DNA of 64,000 nt from F23-D06 sp963603365 (GTDB taxonomy: Bacteria > Bacteroidota > Bacteroidia > Bacteroidales > WCHB1-69): contig CAVCMI010000001.1 in assembly GCA_963603365.1 (NCBI GenBank), positions 1-64,000 on the forward strand, read 5' to 3'. A program made the position numbers and the translations under genes. Within the stretch, counting starts at the first letter, position 1, and the number at the start of each line of letters is the position of its first letter. A model generated the notes under the pieces. That model searched no databases. It was not told where the DNA came from and saw only the letters and a list, made by a program, of their open reading frames with translations. Shown piece by piece: positions 36,357 through 45,651 of this stretch.

Positions 36357-37456
36357 TTGCTATGGAGTTCGGGAAAGATTCTTGTTTTAACGATTTCAAT
36401 GAAAGCCGTAACAAGGCTTTCCAACTCCGCCGTGCCGTAATTGAGCACCTCGACAAACATCTTTATGATTTAGAAAAGCAGATAACGGCCAAAGGCATAC
36501 CAATGGATTGGGCACAGAATGAGGAGCAACTGGTGGAATCTATCATCAAGATGCTTCCTCAACAGAAGTTTAACAAAGTCTGCATCGACTGTCTCGACAT
36601 ACGAAACCAATTAAAGAAACAAGCCGATATACTTAATATTGTTGAATTAGAAGAACTTAGAGAACGCGAAGCAGCAGATACGCTTGTTGTTCAGGCCGAC
36701 TTTTCCGTTATTGAAGACGGATCGTTCATTTTCCTCAACAGACAATCAAGCCGCTTTTTTAACCAATTTAAACATATCATTATTGTTGTCAACATAGACC
36801 AATTGATCTTGAGCTGTGAAGACATTTCCTTTTTCTTGCATCTGAAAAGCGGAAACAACATAATAACTGACCTCAAAGTTCTGCGTATTCCTTTCAAGAA
36901 CATTGCGAAGGATGAGTTTCTTACGACCGGAACGTTAGGCTATGCCAAAAATGAAACCACTGTAAAGGCATTGCTTTATGCCGGCAACGTGCTGCCTTAT
37001 ATGCCGGATGTTTTTCTTCGGCAATCGCTTTATTGTATCCATTGCGGACGATGCACCCAAGCTTGTCCTATGCACGCTATTAACAAAGATTTCAAGCCTA
37101 TTGACCTCGTGAAGCAGAATTGCCTTCCGGTTTACAATAGAAGCCAAAATGTATTCAGACAGACTGCACTATGCGGCAATTGTCAGTCCGTTTGCCCCGT
37201 TCATATACCCATTACGGATATGCTGATTTATGAAATGCGTTTAGCAAACGAGCAAAAGAATTCCACCATTAACCGCATACTCCATAGTATTTTTACGAAA
37301 CGGCAAAATATGAACAAGCACGCAAAGCCGCTATTCAGGTATTTCTTGTTGAAGTTTATGTTCGGCAAAAACAAGATGCTGCATAACTATTTTTCAAAAA
37401 TCAAAGAACCCTTTTTCAACATAGTTAAAAGTACGCCAAGCGAATACGATGAATAA
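36353..37456 (+). CDS. LutB-like LUD-domain iron-sulfur protein
   Basis: A 367-residue protein. The first ~220 residues look like a LUD domain as in LutB/LutC lactate-utilisation proteins (ADTLVVQADFSVIEDGSFIFL corresponds to the usual ADFxIAxTGSxV stretch). Two cysteine clusters follow: CIHCGRCTQACP and CGNCQSVCPVHIPI, binding 4Fe-4S centres. It is shorter and more divergent than LutB, and no lutA or lutC is near. The start may be the GTG at 36353 (overlapping rpiB) or the ATG at 36362. It overlaps the next gene by 8 bases. A redox role is inferred, not a lactate role. Confidence 0.75.
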   Translation: MIAMEFGKDSCFNDFNESRNKAFQLRRAVIEHLDKHLYDLEKQITAKGIPMDWAQNEEQLVESIIKMLPQQKFNKVCIDCLDIRNQLKKQADILNIVELEELREREAADTLVVQADFSVIEDGSFIFLNRQSSRFFNQFKHIIIVVNIDQLILSCEDISFFLHLKSGNNIITDLKVLRIPFKNIAKDEFLTTGTLGYAKNETTVKALLYAGNVLPYMPDVFLRQSLYCIHCGRCTQACPMHAINKDFKPIDLVKQNCLPVYNRSQNVFRQTALCGNCQSVCPVHIPITDMLIYEMRLANEQKNSTINRILHSIFTKRQNMNKHAKPLFRYFLLKFMFGKNKMLHNYFSKIKEPFFNIVKSTPSEYDE

Positions 37457-40400
37457 CCAGCAGATATTACAAGAAAAGATACGGAAATTCATAAAGAAGT
37501 ACTATCTGAATGAACTTTATAAAGGAATTGTATTCTTTACGGTTATTTTATTGTCAACTTTTATTGTTTTTTCTCTTTTCGAGTATTTCTCGTATTCTAA
37601 CCGCGTCATAAGGTCAATTCTTTTCTATTCTTTCATATTGCTTTTTGCAGGCAATCTCATTTTCTACATCATTGTGCCTGTTTTCAAAATCTGCGGTCTC
37701 GGAAAGCAGCTGACAGAAGAACAGATTGCAAGGATTATCGGAAAGCATTTCAGTCAGATTGATGACAAATTATTGAACCTTTTTGAGTTGCAGAAACAAC
37801 TCAAAAAGGGTGACTATAAAAGTTTGGAACTGCTTTCAGCTGCCATAGATGATAAAATAGACTCTTTCAAGGCATATTCTTTTGTGCAGGCTATTCCTGT
37901 GGCCAAAACGAAGAAGATTGCCCGCTGGACGCTCGTGCCGATAGTCTTGTTCATATTGGTTTTTTCAGTAAAAAGTGAGGTTTTTACTGAATCAACGAAG
38001 AGAATTGTTCATCATACTACCATTTATGAGAAGCCTGCGCCATACAGTTTTCACATTGCCAATCCTAATCTCACTGCATTCCAATACGAAGATTTTACGA
38101 TCAATGTCAAAGTTCAAGGCTCTGAACTCCCTGACGAGGTTTTCTTGAAATATGAAAACCGGCATTTCAAGTGTACCAAGATGTCTAATTCCGAGTTTTC
38201 GTACACATTCAAAAACCTTCAGAAGAACATAGAATTTCAAATTACAACTGAAGAGGTTCAATCCTCTTTGTATCAGTTGAATGTTTTGCCAAAGCCTGTT
38301 ACTTTAGGTTTTGTGATGGAACTCCATTATCCTGCGTATTTGCATAAGAATGATGACATTATAAAGAATGTGAGCAATGTTACGGTGCCTGAGGGTACAG
38401 TTATTGACTGGAAATTCTTTACAAAAAACAGCGATGTCATTTCTTTTGCCATAAATGGAGAACCCAAAGAGTATCAGGCAGATGACAACAATTGCAATAT
38501 CCGTATACTTGCCAAAAACAGTTTTACCTATTCTGTTTTCGGCAAAAACAAATATATGACAAGTCGTGATACCCTGACAGATGAGGTAACGGTCATCAAG
38601 GATATGTATCCAGAAATTTCGGTTATGTCGCAACAGGATTCCCTTTTCTCTGACCGGTTTTATTTTAAAGGGAACATTAAGGATGACTATGGCTTTTCAA
38701 AGCTTCATTTTGTTTATAACAAATATGATGAAAACGGACAAGCCGTTGAAACTGGCAATACTGTAGAGATTAAAATCAAGAATGGCGTTACCATCCAAGA
38801 TTTTTACTTTTATTTTGATGAAGCCTCGTTCTCACTTAAGCCGGGATATAAAATTGATTATTATTTTGAAGTCTTCGATAATGACGGAGTCAACGGATCA
38901 AAGTCAACGAAATCGTCCTTTTCTACTTACAGAGTAAAAACACTTGAAGAAATAGAGAATGAATTAAAAAGAGGTGACGAACAGACAAAAAATGACTATG
39001 AGGATTTAGTGGCAGAATCTGCCCAACTGATGAAAAACATAGACAAGTTGCAGGCACAGATGATGCAAGAAAAAGAGTTGTCATGGCAAGACAAAAAGAA
39101 ATTAGAGCAGCTAATGGAGCAATATCAGCAACTAAAATCCAAATTGGACGAACTAAGACAGAACCAGCAAAACAAGAACTCTTTAGAAAACCAGTATAAG
39201 GATATAGATGCCGGTATACTTCAAAAACAGCAGGAATTGCAGCAACGTATGGACAGGGTATTGACGGAAGAAATGAAGTCGATGATCCAAAAACTGCAAG
39301 ATATGATGAAGTCTCCGACAAAAGATCAGGTTCAAAAGGAGATGCAAAAATTGAAATCAAATACGGATGCCATAAACAAGTCGCTTGATCAACAGTTACA
39401 GTTATACAAGCAACTGGAATTAGAAAAAAAAGTCAATGATGCGGTCAAGCAGCTCAATGAGTTATCAGCTGAACTTAAAACAAATGCAGAAAAGACAAAT
39501 GACAAGTCGATTGACAAGCAGCATTTGCAGAACCAACAAAAATCAATTCAGGAGAAGTACAACGAGATACAGAAAGACATAAGAGAACTGAAGCAATTGA
39601 ATAAGGAACTTGAGGAACCAACAGAGTTCAAAAACACCGATGCATTACAGCAATCGATACAGCAGCAAATGGAGCAAGGAAAAATGAACCTTGAGAAGAA
39701 CAATCGTTCGAAATCGTCACAAAACCAAAAGCAGGCTTCGGAGGATATGGAGCAATTGGCGCAGCAGTTAGAAAAAGACTTTAACGAGAGCGAACTTGAG
39801 CAAGTATCCGAAGACATTGAAACATTGCGGCAGATATTGGACAACTTGGTTAAAATATCTTTTGATCAGGAGAGTGTTCTTGAGACTACAAAAAAGACAA
39901 GTTCGCGATCTGCCACAGTGTCAGACCTTATGATCAAGCAGCATAAAGTCAAAGACAATATGAGAGTCATTAAAGACTCACTGAATGCATTAGCGCGTCG
40001 CCAAATGGCTGTAAAGCCATACATACAGACTGAGGTTGCCAAAATCCAAGAATATCTATTGTCGTCACAGAATCTGCTCCAAGACCGTCGTCTTTCAGAG
40101 ACAAGCAAAAACCAGCAATTCGCCTTAACGTCGATGAACAACCTCGCTCTTATGCTTAAGGAATCTATGAAAGAGATGAAAAAGAAGCAAGGAGAGTGCA
40201 AAGGAAAATGTAACAAGTCAGGTGGTTCATGCAGCAAGCCGGGAGGAAAAGGAAAGAGCAAGAAAACTTCTGCCAGAGAACTTCAGCAGCAATTAAACCG
40301 CCAGATGCAGGCCTTGAAGAAATCGATGGAGCAGCAAGGCAAGCAGGGACAAAGCCAAACAAACCAGCAATCCATGAGTGAGCAATTTGCCAAAATGGCA

Positions 40401-40796
40401 GCGCAGCAGGAAGCAATACGAAAAATGCTTGAAGACTATGAGAATGCCTTAAAGTCTGAAAACGGAGTAGGGGACAAGAGTATAGAGCAACTAATAAACG
40501 AAATGAAACAGACGGAAAAAGAGTTGGTAAACCGCAAACTGACCCAACAGACAATAGAACGTCAAAATTCTATCACCACACGTCTTTTAAGGAGTGAAAA
40601 AGCGGATATAGAGAGGGAAAAAGATGAAGAAAGAAAATCCATAGAAGCCAAGCAGCAACTGCGTTCCAATCCGCCCAAAGAGTGGAAAGATGATTTAAAC
40701 AAGACACATCAGAATGAGATGCTCCACTCTATACCTGCCACTTTAAACTACTATTACAAAGAAAAGGCAAATAACTATTTTTATAATATCGACTAA
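37449..40796 (+). CDS. DUF4175-type large membrane protein with coiled coil
   Basis: A 1115-residue protein resembling Bacteroidetes DUF4175 proteins. Three hydrophobic segments lie in the first ~185 residues (about 24-48, 55-80, 155-175). A beta-rich periplasmic middle follows to ~500. Residues ~500-1080 are extremely rich in Gln, Lys and Glu and predicted to form long coiled coils, with a Cys/Gly/Lys patch (KCNKSGGSCSKPGGKGKSK region). Function is unknown. Codon and base use are AT-rich compared with the flanks of the window. It lies in the middle of the rpiB-mnmG run. Confidence 0.85.
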   Translation: MNNQQILQEKIRKFIKKYYLNELYKGIVFFTVILLSTFIVFSLFEYFSYSNRVIRSILFYSFILLFAGNLIFYIIVPVFKICGLGKQLTEEQIARIIGKHFSQIDDKLLNLFELQKQLKKGDYKSLELLSAAIDDKIDSFKAYSFVQAIPVAKTKKIARWTLVPIVLFILVFSVKSEVFTESTKRIVHHTTIYEKPAPYSFHIANPNLTAFQYEDFTINVKVQGSELPDEVFLKYENRHFKCTKMSNSEFSYTFKNLQKNIEFQITTEEVQSSLYQLNVLPKPVTLGFVMELHYPAYLHKNDDIIKNVSNVTVPEGTVIDWKFFTKNSDVISFAINGEPKEYQADDNNCNIRILAKNSFTYSVFGKNKYMTSRDTLTDEVTVIKDMYPEISVMSQQDSLFSDRFYFKGNIKDDYGFSKLHFVYNKYDENGQAVETGNTVEIKIKNGVTIQDFYFYFDEASFSLKPGYKIDYYFEVFDNDGVNGSKSTKSSFSTYRVKTLEEIENELKRGDEQTKNDYEDLVAESAQLMKNIDKLQAQMMQEKELSWQDKKKLEQLMEQYQQLKSKLDELRQNQQNKNSLENQYKDIDAGILQKQQELQQRMDRVLTEEMKSMIQKLQDMMKSPTKDQVQKEMQKLKSNTDAINKSLDQQLQLYKQLELEKKVNDAVKQLNELSAELKTNAEKTNDKSIDKQHLQNQQKSIQEKYNEIQKDIRELKQLNKELEEPTEFKNTDALQQSIQQQMEQGKMNLEKNNRSKSSQNQKQASEDMEQLAQQLEKDFNESELEQVSEDIETLRQILDNLVKISFDQESVLETTKKTSSRSATVSDLMIKQHKVKDNMRVIKDSLNALARRQMAVKPYIQTEVAKIQEYLLSSQNLLQDRRLSETSKNQQFALTSMNNLALMLKESMKEMKKKQGECKGKCNKSGGSCSKPGGKGKSKKTSARELQQQLNRQMQALKKSMEQQGKQGQSQTNQQSMSEQFAKMAAQQEAIRKMLEDYENALKSENGVGDKSIEQLINEMKQTEKELVNRKLTQQTIERQNSITTRLLRSEKADIEREKDEERKSIEAKQQLRSNPPKEWKDDLNKTHQNEMLHSIPATLNYYYKEKANNYFYNID

Positions 40797-40801
40797 TCGT
40801 C

Positions 40802-41218
40802 ATGTATTCCATAGAAACAAATACTCTAAACGAAACCAATGTTACGCAAACAGTGCTCGCAACTGTTGAGGATATATGTCAGCAGTTTGGTCTAAACAAA
40901 GATTTTGGTTACATTTCATTAACATCTCAAATCATATCTGAGTATTTGTCCACATCACATAAAAATACAATAGTAAACTTTTCAGCCTACGTTGATACTG
41001 ACATATTGTCTCTGTTTTTTTCTTCAAACCAAGCTGTTTTTCAAAATTTCCTAATAGAGTTCAAAGAGATGGAAGTGCTCCGTCTGTTATCTGATACCAT
41101 AGAAGTATCGCTTGACCACAAGACCATCAGCTTAAATTTCCACGTGAAACCAAAGCCTAAACAATTAAGACAAAACAAATTAAAATATCACATTCACCAA
41201 AACACCAAATCAATATGA
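40802..41218 (+). CDS. Small conserved-position protein, unknown function
   Basis: A 138-residue soluble protein with no signal peptide. Some features (alternating helix and strand, a late KTISLNFHVKPK strand) recall degenerate GHKL ATPase-like proteins such as anti-sigma factors, but the ATP-binding N and G boxes are not evident, so I leave it unassigned. It starts 5 bases after the DUF4175 gene and overlaps the next gene by 4 bases (ATGA), so it is clearly part of the operon. Confidence 0.75.
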   Translation: MYSIETNTLNETNVTQTVLATVEDICQQFGLNKDFGYISLTSQIISEYLSTSHKNTIVNFSAYVDTDILSLFFSSNQAVFQNFLIEFKEMEVLRLLSDTIEVSLDHKTISLNFHVKPKPKQLRQNKLKYHIHQNTKSI

Positions 41219-42282
41219 AACGTCTTTTCACCTTGGCGCTTATAGCGTTTCTTTTTTTATACAGCAAAGGTTCGCCTTATAGAATACTTTTCATTGGAAA
41301 CAGTTACACGTCTGTCAACAATTTGCCTCAATTGATTTTGGATATCGCCTCTACCACAGGAGACGATTTTTATTTTCAAAGCAGCACTCCAGGAGGATGC
41401 ACCTTTCAGCAACATCTTTCCGTATCTTCAGATTTGATAAAACAAGGTGGGTGGGACTATGTAGTCTTGCAAGAACAGAGCCAATTGCCCTCTTTCCCAT
41501 ACAATCAATTCATGTCACAGTCTTACCCATATGCCCAGCAGTTGTGTGCTTTGATACGCGAATACAATCCTGAAGCAAAAATTGTATTCTATATGACTTG
41601 GGGCAGAAGAGACGGCGATGCGCAGAACGCCCAATATTATCAGCCGCTTGGCACATACGAGGGTATGGACAGTCTGTTGCAAGCACGATATTTGATTATG
41701 GCGCAAGACAACCAGACGATGGTTGCCCCAGTTGCAAAAGTATGGAGACACATCAGAGAACACCATCCGGACATTGAACTTTACCAATCCGACGGCAGTC
41801 ACCCCAGTTTAGTCGGATCATATGCTGCCGCATTCACATTTTATTCCCTCCTGTTTTCAAAAAACCCGACCGTAGTAGCAAGCAACTTCCAAATATCCGA
41901 TTCTCAAGCCGATATTATAAAACAGACCGTAAAACTAATTGTCTATGATTCGCTTCAAAACTGGTCATTTTATCCTGATTCAGATACAAACTCCAATAGT
42001 ATTACAACTTTTTTCAAAGATTTGAGATCAAAAACCACCATTTATCCCAATCCGGCCGTTAATATTCTGCACCTCAACCATGACAACGAAAAATCAGAAA
42101 ATGTCTTTTTGAGCATCCTTGACATACAAGGAAGGATAATGTTACAGTCACAATCGCATGGTAACTATTCCGACATTGACATCACGACGATACCAGACGG
42201 AATCTATTTTTTGAGAATAACGAGCAATAAAGGCATCAACCAAACTATAAAATTCATAAAACAAAACAATGGTTCTTTTTGA
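41215..42282 (+). CDS. T9SS-exported SGNH-type hydrolase
   Basis: A 355-residue exported protein. After a signal peptide (about 1-19) the hydrolase begins with FIGNSYTS, a GDSL/SGNH block I with the nucleophile Ser. The late SDGSHPSLVGSYAAA supplies the Asp-x-x-His pair of block V. The last ~75 residues are a T9SS sorting domain (IYPNPAVNILHLN, LDIQGRIM, IPDGIYFLRI). Esterase or lipase-like action at the surface is inferred; the substrate is unknown. It overlaps its neighbours on both sides (4 and 14 bases), odd for a secreted enzyme inside a housekeeping operon. Confidence 0.9.
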   Translation: MKRLFTLALIAFLFLYSKGSPYRILFIGNSYTSVNNLPQLILDIASTTGDDFYFQSSTPGGCTFQQHLSVSSDLIKQGGWDYVVLQEQSQLPSFPYNQFMSQSYPYAQQLCALIREYNPEAKIVFYMTWGRRDGDAQNAQYYQPLGTYEGMDSLLQARYLIMAQDNQTMVAPVAKVWRHIREHHPDIELYQSDGSHPSLVGSYAAAFTFYSLLFSKNPTVVASNFQISDSQADIIKQTVKLIVYDSLQNWSFYPDSDTNSNSITTFFKDLRSKTTIYPNPAVNILHLNHDNEKSENVFLSILDIQGRIMLQSQSHGNYSDIDITTIPDGIYFLRITSNKGINQTIKFIKQNNGSF

Positions 42283-42703
42283 ATATGCTAATATTGAACC
42301 CTTGAACCTGACCCTTGAACATAAGCAGTGGATCAAATCAATCATTCGCTATGAATCACTCGTGCCCGGTGACATATCCTATCTTTTCTGCAATGACCAA
42401 TACTTGCTGGAACGAAATCTGTTTTTCTTGCATCACAACACATTAACAGACATTATAACTTTTGACGATTGTATAGAAAAACTTGTCCAAGGGAACATCA
42501 TCATCAGTTTGGAGCGAGTGTATGAGAATGCATCACAATTCGGCGTCCCTTACAGACATGAGATATTGAGGGTAATGGCACACGGCGTACTCCATCTTTG
42601 CGGATATAAAGACAAATTGCCGGAAGAAGCCATAGTGATGCGACAAAAAGAGGCAGATGCAATCGACCTCTTTAAAAACAACTATCCTAATAATAATCTA
42701 TAA
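42269..42703 (+). CDS. ybeY: Endoribonuclease YbeY (rRNA maturation factor)
   Basis: A 144-residue metalloprotein needed for 16S rRNA 3' maturation and ribosome quality control. The zinc motif is HGVLHLCGYKDK; the usual final histidine of HGxLHLxGYDH is replaced, a variant I recall as common in Bacteroidetes. The segment NTLTDIITFD matches the family's HTDVLSFP region. It overlaps the preceding hydrolase gene by 14 bases and precedes mnmG by 31 bases. Confidence 0.9.
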   Translation: MVLFEYANIEPLNLTLEHKQWIKSIIRYESLVPGDISYLFCNDQYLLERNLFFLHHNTLTDIITFDDCIEKLVQGNIIISLERVYENASQFGVPYRHEILRVMAHGVLHLCGYKDKLPEEAIVMRQKEADAIDLFKNNYPNNNL

Positions 42704-42734
42704 ATCACTTTTTTATAAAGACGTTCCACGGGAA

Positions 42735-44612
42735 ATGAATTATGATGTTATCGTTGTAGGTGCTGGACATGCAGGTTGTGAAGCTGCTGTTGCTGCTGCC
42801 AGATTAGGTAGTTCAACACTTCTTATAACAATGAATTTGGCACTTGTCGCTCAAATGTCATGCAATCCTGCTATGGGAGGCATTGCCAAAGGACAAATTG
42901 TACGCGAAATAGATGCGCTCGGCGGCTGTTCAGGTATCATAACCGACAAGGCTACAATTCAGTTCAGAATGCTCAATCTCTCCAAAGGACCTGCTATGTG
43001 GAGCCCACGCGCACAATGCGACAAAACCAGATTCTCCTTATTGTGGCGCGAATTGCTGGAGAGTACCCCCAGCCTCAGTCTTCGGCAAGATACAGTTCAA
43101 AGCCTTGTTTTCGATGACAATCATCACCTTGCAGGAGTTAAGACTCTATTAGGACAAACCATTTATGCGCGCAAAATTGTTATTACCAGCGGAACGTTCT
43201 TAAATGGAAGAATACATGTTGGTGAGGTAAATTATTCAGGCGGAAGAATGGGCGAAAACGCTTCTTTTATCCTTTCTGACCAACTTCGAGAAAATGGTAT
43301 CAGAACAGGTCAACTTAAGACAGGCACTCCGGTGCGAATAGACGGGAGAACCATCGATTTTTCTCGAATGACAGAGCAAAAAGGGGATGACAACCCATCA
43401 AAGTTTTCTTTTACGCCTACCGTTCCCATCATTGAACAAAAGAGTTGTTGGATAACCTACACCAATGAAAACGTACATGAAATATTGAAGGAAGGATTTG
43501 ATAAATCCCCAATGTTTCAAGGTAGAATTCACGGAGTTGGTCCACGCTATTGTCCTTCAATTGAAGACAAAATTGTAAGATTTTCAGACCGCAACAGACA
43601 TCAGTTGTTTGTAGAGCCAGAGGGCATCAACACGATAGAGTATTATCTCAACGGTTTTTCCTCGTCGCTGCCCGAAGATATACAAGTCAGCGCTATGCGC
43701 AAAATACCTGGACTTGAAAATGCTGAAATTCTACGCCCCGGCTATGCCATCGAATACGATTATTTTGACCCGACACAGCTACACTATACGCTCGAATCGA
43801 AAGTTATACCCAATCTCTATCTTGCCGGCCAAGTAAACGGTACAACAGGTTATGAAGAGGCAGCTTGCCAAGGACTTATAGCCGGCATCAATGCACATCT
43901 TTCAATTTGCGAGAAAGAACCGCTTGTTCTTACACGTTCAAATTCTTATATCGGAGTACTTATCGACGATCTGGTGACGAAAGGCATACGCGACCCCTAT
44001 AGAATGTTCACATCTCGGGCAGAATACCGCATACTGCTTCGTCAAGACAATGCCGACCTGCGCCTAACACCAATAGGGTATAAGGTAGGACTTGTTTCCC
44101 CTCCACAATTCAAATTGTTTGAACAAAAGTACCGAAAACAAGATGAAATAACAGCCTGGCTAAAACAGCATCTTGCCCAAATGGACAACGTTAACGAAAT
44201 GCTTGTCCAAAAAGGCACTATGCCAATATCTCAAAACGTTAAATTGTCGCAACTCCTGCTCCGGCCGCAAATAACCATTGATGACCTAAGAGAATACTCC
44301 CCGCAGTTTCATGAATATATTGAAACGGAACAGCCAACGTCAGAACAGATGAAAAACGTGGAAACGTCCATTAAATATGAAAGTTACATTAAACGGGAAG
44401 AAGAAATCGTGAAAAAAATGTCAAATCTTGACAAAATAAGGATACCTCCCGAGTTCGACTATACGCCTTTGGCTTGTGTGTCAAAAGAGGCAAAAGAGAA
44501 ATTGATGTCTGTGAGGCCTCTCAACCTCGGACAGGCTTCGCGGATCAGCGGCGTGAACCCGGCCGATATTACGGCCATTATCATCTATTTGCAGCAAACC
44601 GAAAGGGAGTAG
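42735..44612 (+). CDS. mnmG: tRNA uridine 5-carboxymethylaminomethyl modification enzyme MnmG
   Basis: A 625-residue FAD enzyme that with MnmE modifies the wobble uridine U34 of certain tRNAs. FAD-binding VVGAGHAGCEAA is right at the N-terminus, followed by MSCNPAMGGIAKGQIVREIDALGG, TGTFLNG (as SGTFLNGRIHVGE) and GYEEAACQGLIAGINA. The open frame starts at 42657, but 42735 (MNYDVIVVGAGHAG) fits the family. Last gene of the rightward run; its TAG stop overlaps the 3' end of the convergent tRNA gene by 3 bases. A parS-like partial palindrome surrounds its start. Confidence 0.96.
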   Translation: MNYDVIVVGAGHAGCEAAVAAARLGSSTLLITMNLALVAQMSCNPAMGGIAKGQIVREIDALGGCSGIITDKATIQFRMLNLSKGPAMWSPRAQCDKTRFSLLWRELLESTPSLSLRQDTVQSLVFDDNHHLAGVKTLLGQTIYARKIVITSGTFLNGRIHVGEVNYSGGRMGENASFILSDQLRENGIRTGQLKTGTPVRIDGRTIDFSRMTEQKGDDNPSKFSFTPTVPIIEQKSCWITYTNENVHEILKEGFDKSPMFQGRIHGVGPRYCPSIEDKIVRFSDRNRHQLFVEPEGINTIEYYLNGFSSSLPEDIQVSAMRKIPGLENAEILRPGYAIEYDYFDPTQLHYTLESKVIPNLYLAGQVNGTTGYEEAACQGLIAGINAHLSICEKEPLVLTRSNSYIGVLIDDLVTKGIRDPYRMFTSRAEYRILLRQDNADLRLTPIGYKVGLVSPPQFKLFEQKYRKQDEITAWLKQHLAQMDNVNEMLVQKGTMPISQNVKLSQLLLRPQITIDDLREYSPQFHEYIETEQPTSEQMKNVETSIKYESYIKREEEIVKKMSNLDKIRIPPEFDYTPLACVSKEAKEKLMSVRPLNLGQASRISGVNPADITAIIIYLQQTERE

Positions 44613-44681
44613 TCTCGCTGGGAATCGAACCCAAATCTAAAGTTTAGGAAACTTTTGTTCTATCCATTGAACTACAAGACC
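44610..44681 (-). tRNA. tRNA-Arg (anticodon CCT)
   Basis: A 72-nt cloverleaf on the minus strand. The acceptor GGTCTTG pairs with CGAGACT with two G-U wobbles. The D stem is GTTC/GAAC, the anticodon arm AAAGT-TTCCTAA-ACTTT with anticodon CCT, and the T arm has the TTCGATT loop. The discriminator is A and CCA is not encoded. Its 3' end shares three bases with the convergent mnmG stop. Confidence 0.93.
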
Positions 44682-44719
44682 AACAAGGCGGCAAAAATAC
44701 TATTTTTTGCGTTTGTATT

Positions 44720-45478
44720 TCAGATGTTGAAAACTTTGGCGAACTCTTTATAATAGGTGCGCGTTATAGTAAAGGTATCGTTGTTCAACGTCACATACTT
44801 CCGGTTGATCCTATTGACTTTTTCAGTGTTTATAAGTATCGACCTGTTGATTTTCAAGCATTTACCACTCCCTAATTTCCGCTGGAAATTCTTCAGCGTA
44901 TTTCTCTCGTAAAATGTATCCCCGTCTTCTTTCACAATGCGAATGTCATTGCCGATGCTTTGCGCATAGAGAAACTCGCTGAAACTCACTTTGCACTTGC
45001 CGTAGCGTTTGTCTTGTACGAAGAAATAGGTAATGTATGTTTCAACAGAACCGTTCATGGCATCAACGTACACCATACCGTTTTCCATCATTGCCGGAAT
45101 TTCATTCGAGTCTTTGAAAAACGAGTTTGTGTTCAAGATCTTCCCTATGACATCGTTCAGGTTCTTTTCAACGAGGGGGAAATAGATAAAATCTGTGAAG
45201 CCATAAGACAGCAGTTCCTTCACTTTTCGGCTTGAGGGCTGGTCGCTGACACCGATAATGTGAGGCGGTCTCGTAATGTGCCGCAATATGTCGCACATAC
45301 TGATGTCGATGAATAATACTTGCGGACGTGCCTTGTTCAGTCGTTCAATCGTCTCAAAACTGCTTTTGAAACATGTGGTGAAGTATAAAGTGTCATAGTT
45401 GCCAATGGCATCTTTCAGCATCGTTTGCTTGGCATCGTCTTGAATGAAGAATGCACATGAAATCGATTTGTTTGACAT
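44720..45478 (-). CDS. LytTR-family DNA-binding regulator
   Basis: A ~252-residue regulator. The C-terminal ~100 residues match a LytTR DNA-binding domain: FLYAQSIGNDIRIV, ERNTLKNFQRKL, LKINRSILINTEKVNRIN. The N-terminal part is receiver-like in length and hydrophobic pattern (VLFIDISM, SYGFTDFIYFPL), but the phosphoacceptor Asp context is weak. The frame extends to 45538, yet a -7 box at 45517-45524 sits inside that extension, so MSNKSIS at 45478 is the better start. No sensor kinase is adjacent. Confidence 0.85.
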   Translation of the reverse strand: MSNKSISCAFFIQDDAKQTMLKDAIGNYDTLYFTTCFKSSFETIERLNKARPQVLFIDISMCDILRHITRPPHIIGVSDQPSSRKVKELLSYGFTDFIYFPLVEKNLNDVIGKILNTNSFFKDSNEIPAMMENGMVYVDAMNGSVETYITYFFVQDKRYGKCKVSFSEFLYAQSIGNDIRIVKEDGDTFYERNTLKNFQRKLGSGKCLKINRSILINTEKVNRINRKYVTLNNDTFTITRTYYKEFAKVFNI

Positions 45479-45516
45479 TGATCTGTAGTTTTTGTTACAT
45501 TCTATGAATTTGTTTG

Positions 45517-45524
45517 CAAAATTA
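45517..45524 (-). promoter_or_regulatory. LytTR gene promoter (-7 TAATTTTG)
   Basis: TAATTTTGCA on the minus strand, about 40 bases before the chosen start codon. Confidence 0.45.
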
Positions 45525-45585
45525 GCGTTTAGAATCATAGTTGTTCTTTTTCGTTCTGTTTAATGTGTTTAAAATGATAAATAAC

Positions 45586-45651
45586 AAGTGTCAATGCCAT
45601 AAATCTTCGAGTATATGTCATATTCTCTCTGATTTATGGCAAGTGACACTT
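45586..45651. repeat. Long imperfect inverted repeat upstream of the LytTR gene
   Basis: AAGTGTCA-at-GCCATAAATC (45586-45605) is mirrored by GATTTATGGC-aag-TGACACTT (45631-45651). The 18 paired bases flank a small asymmetric internal loop, with a 25-base centre. No U-run follows. It lies in a 497-base gap (45479-45975) that otherwise holds only the LytTR promoter and AT-rich DNA with no gene. Confidence 0.7.
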
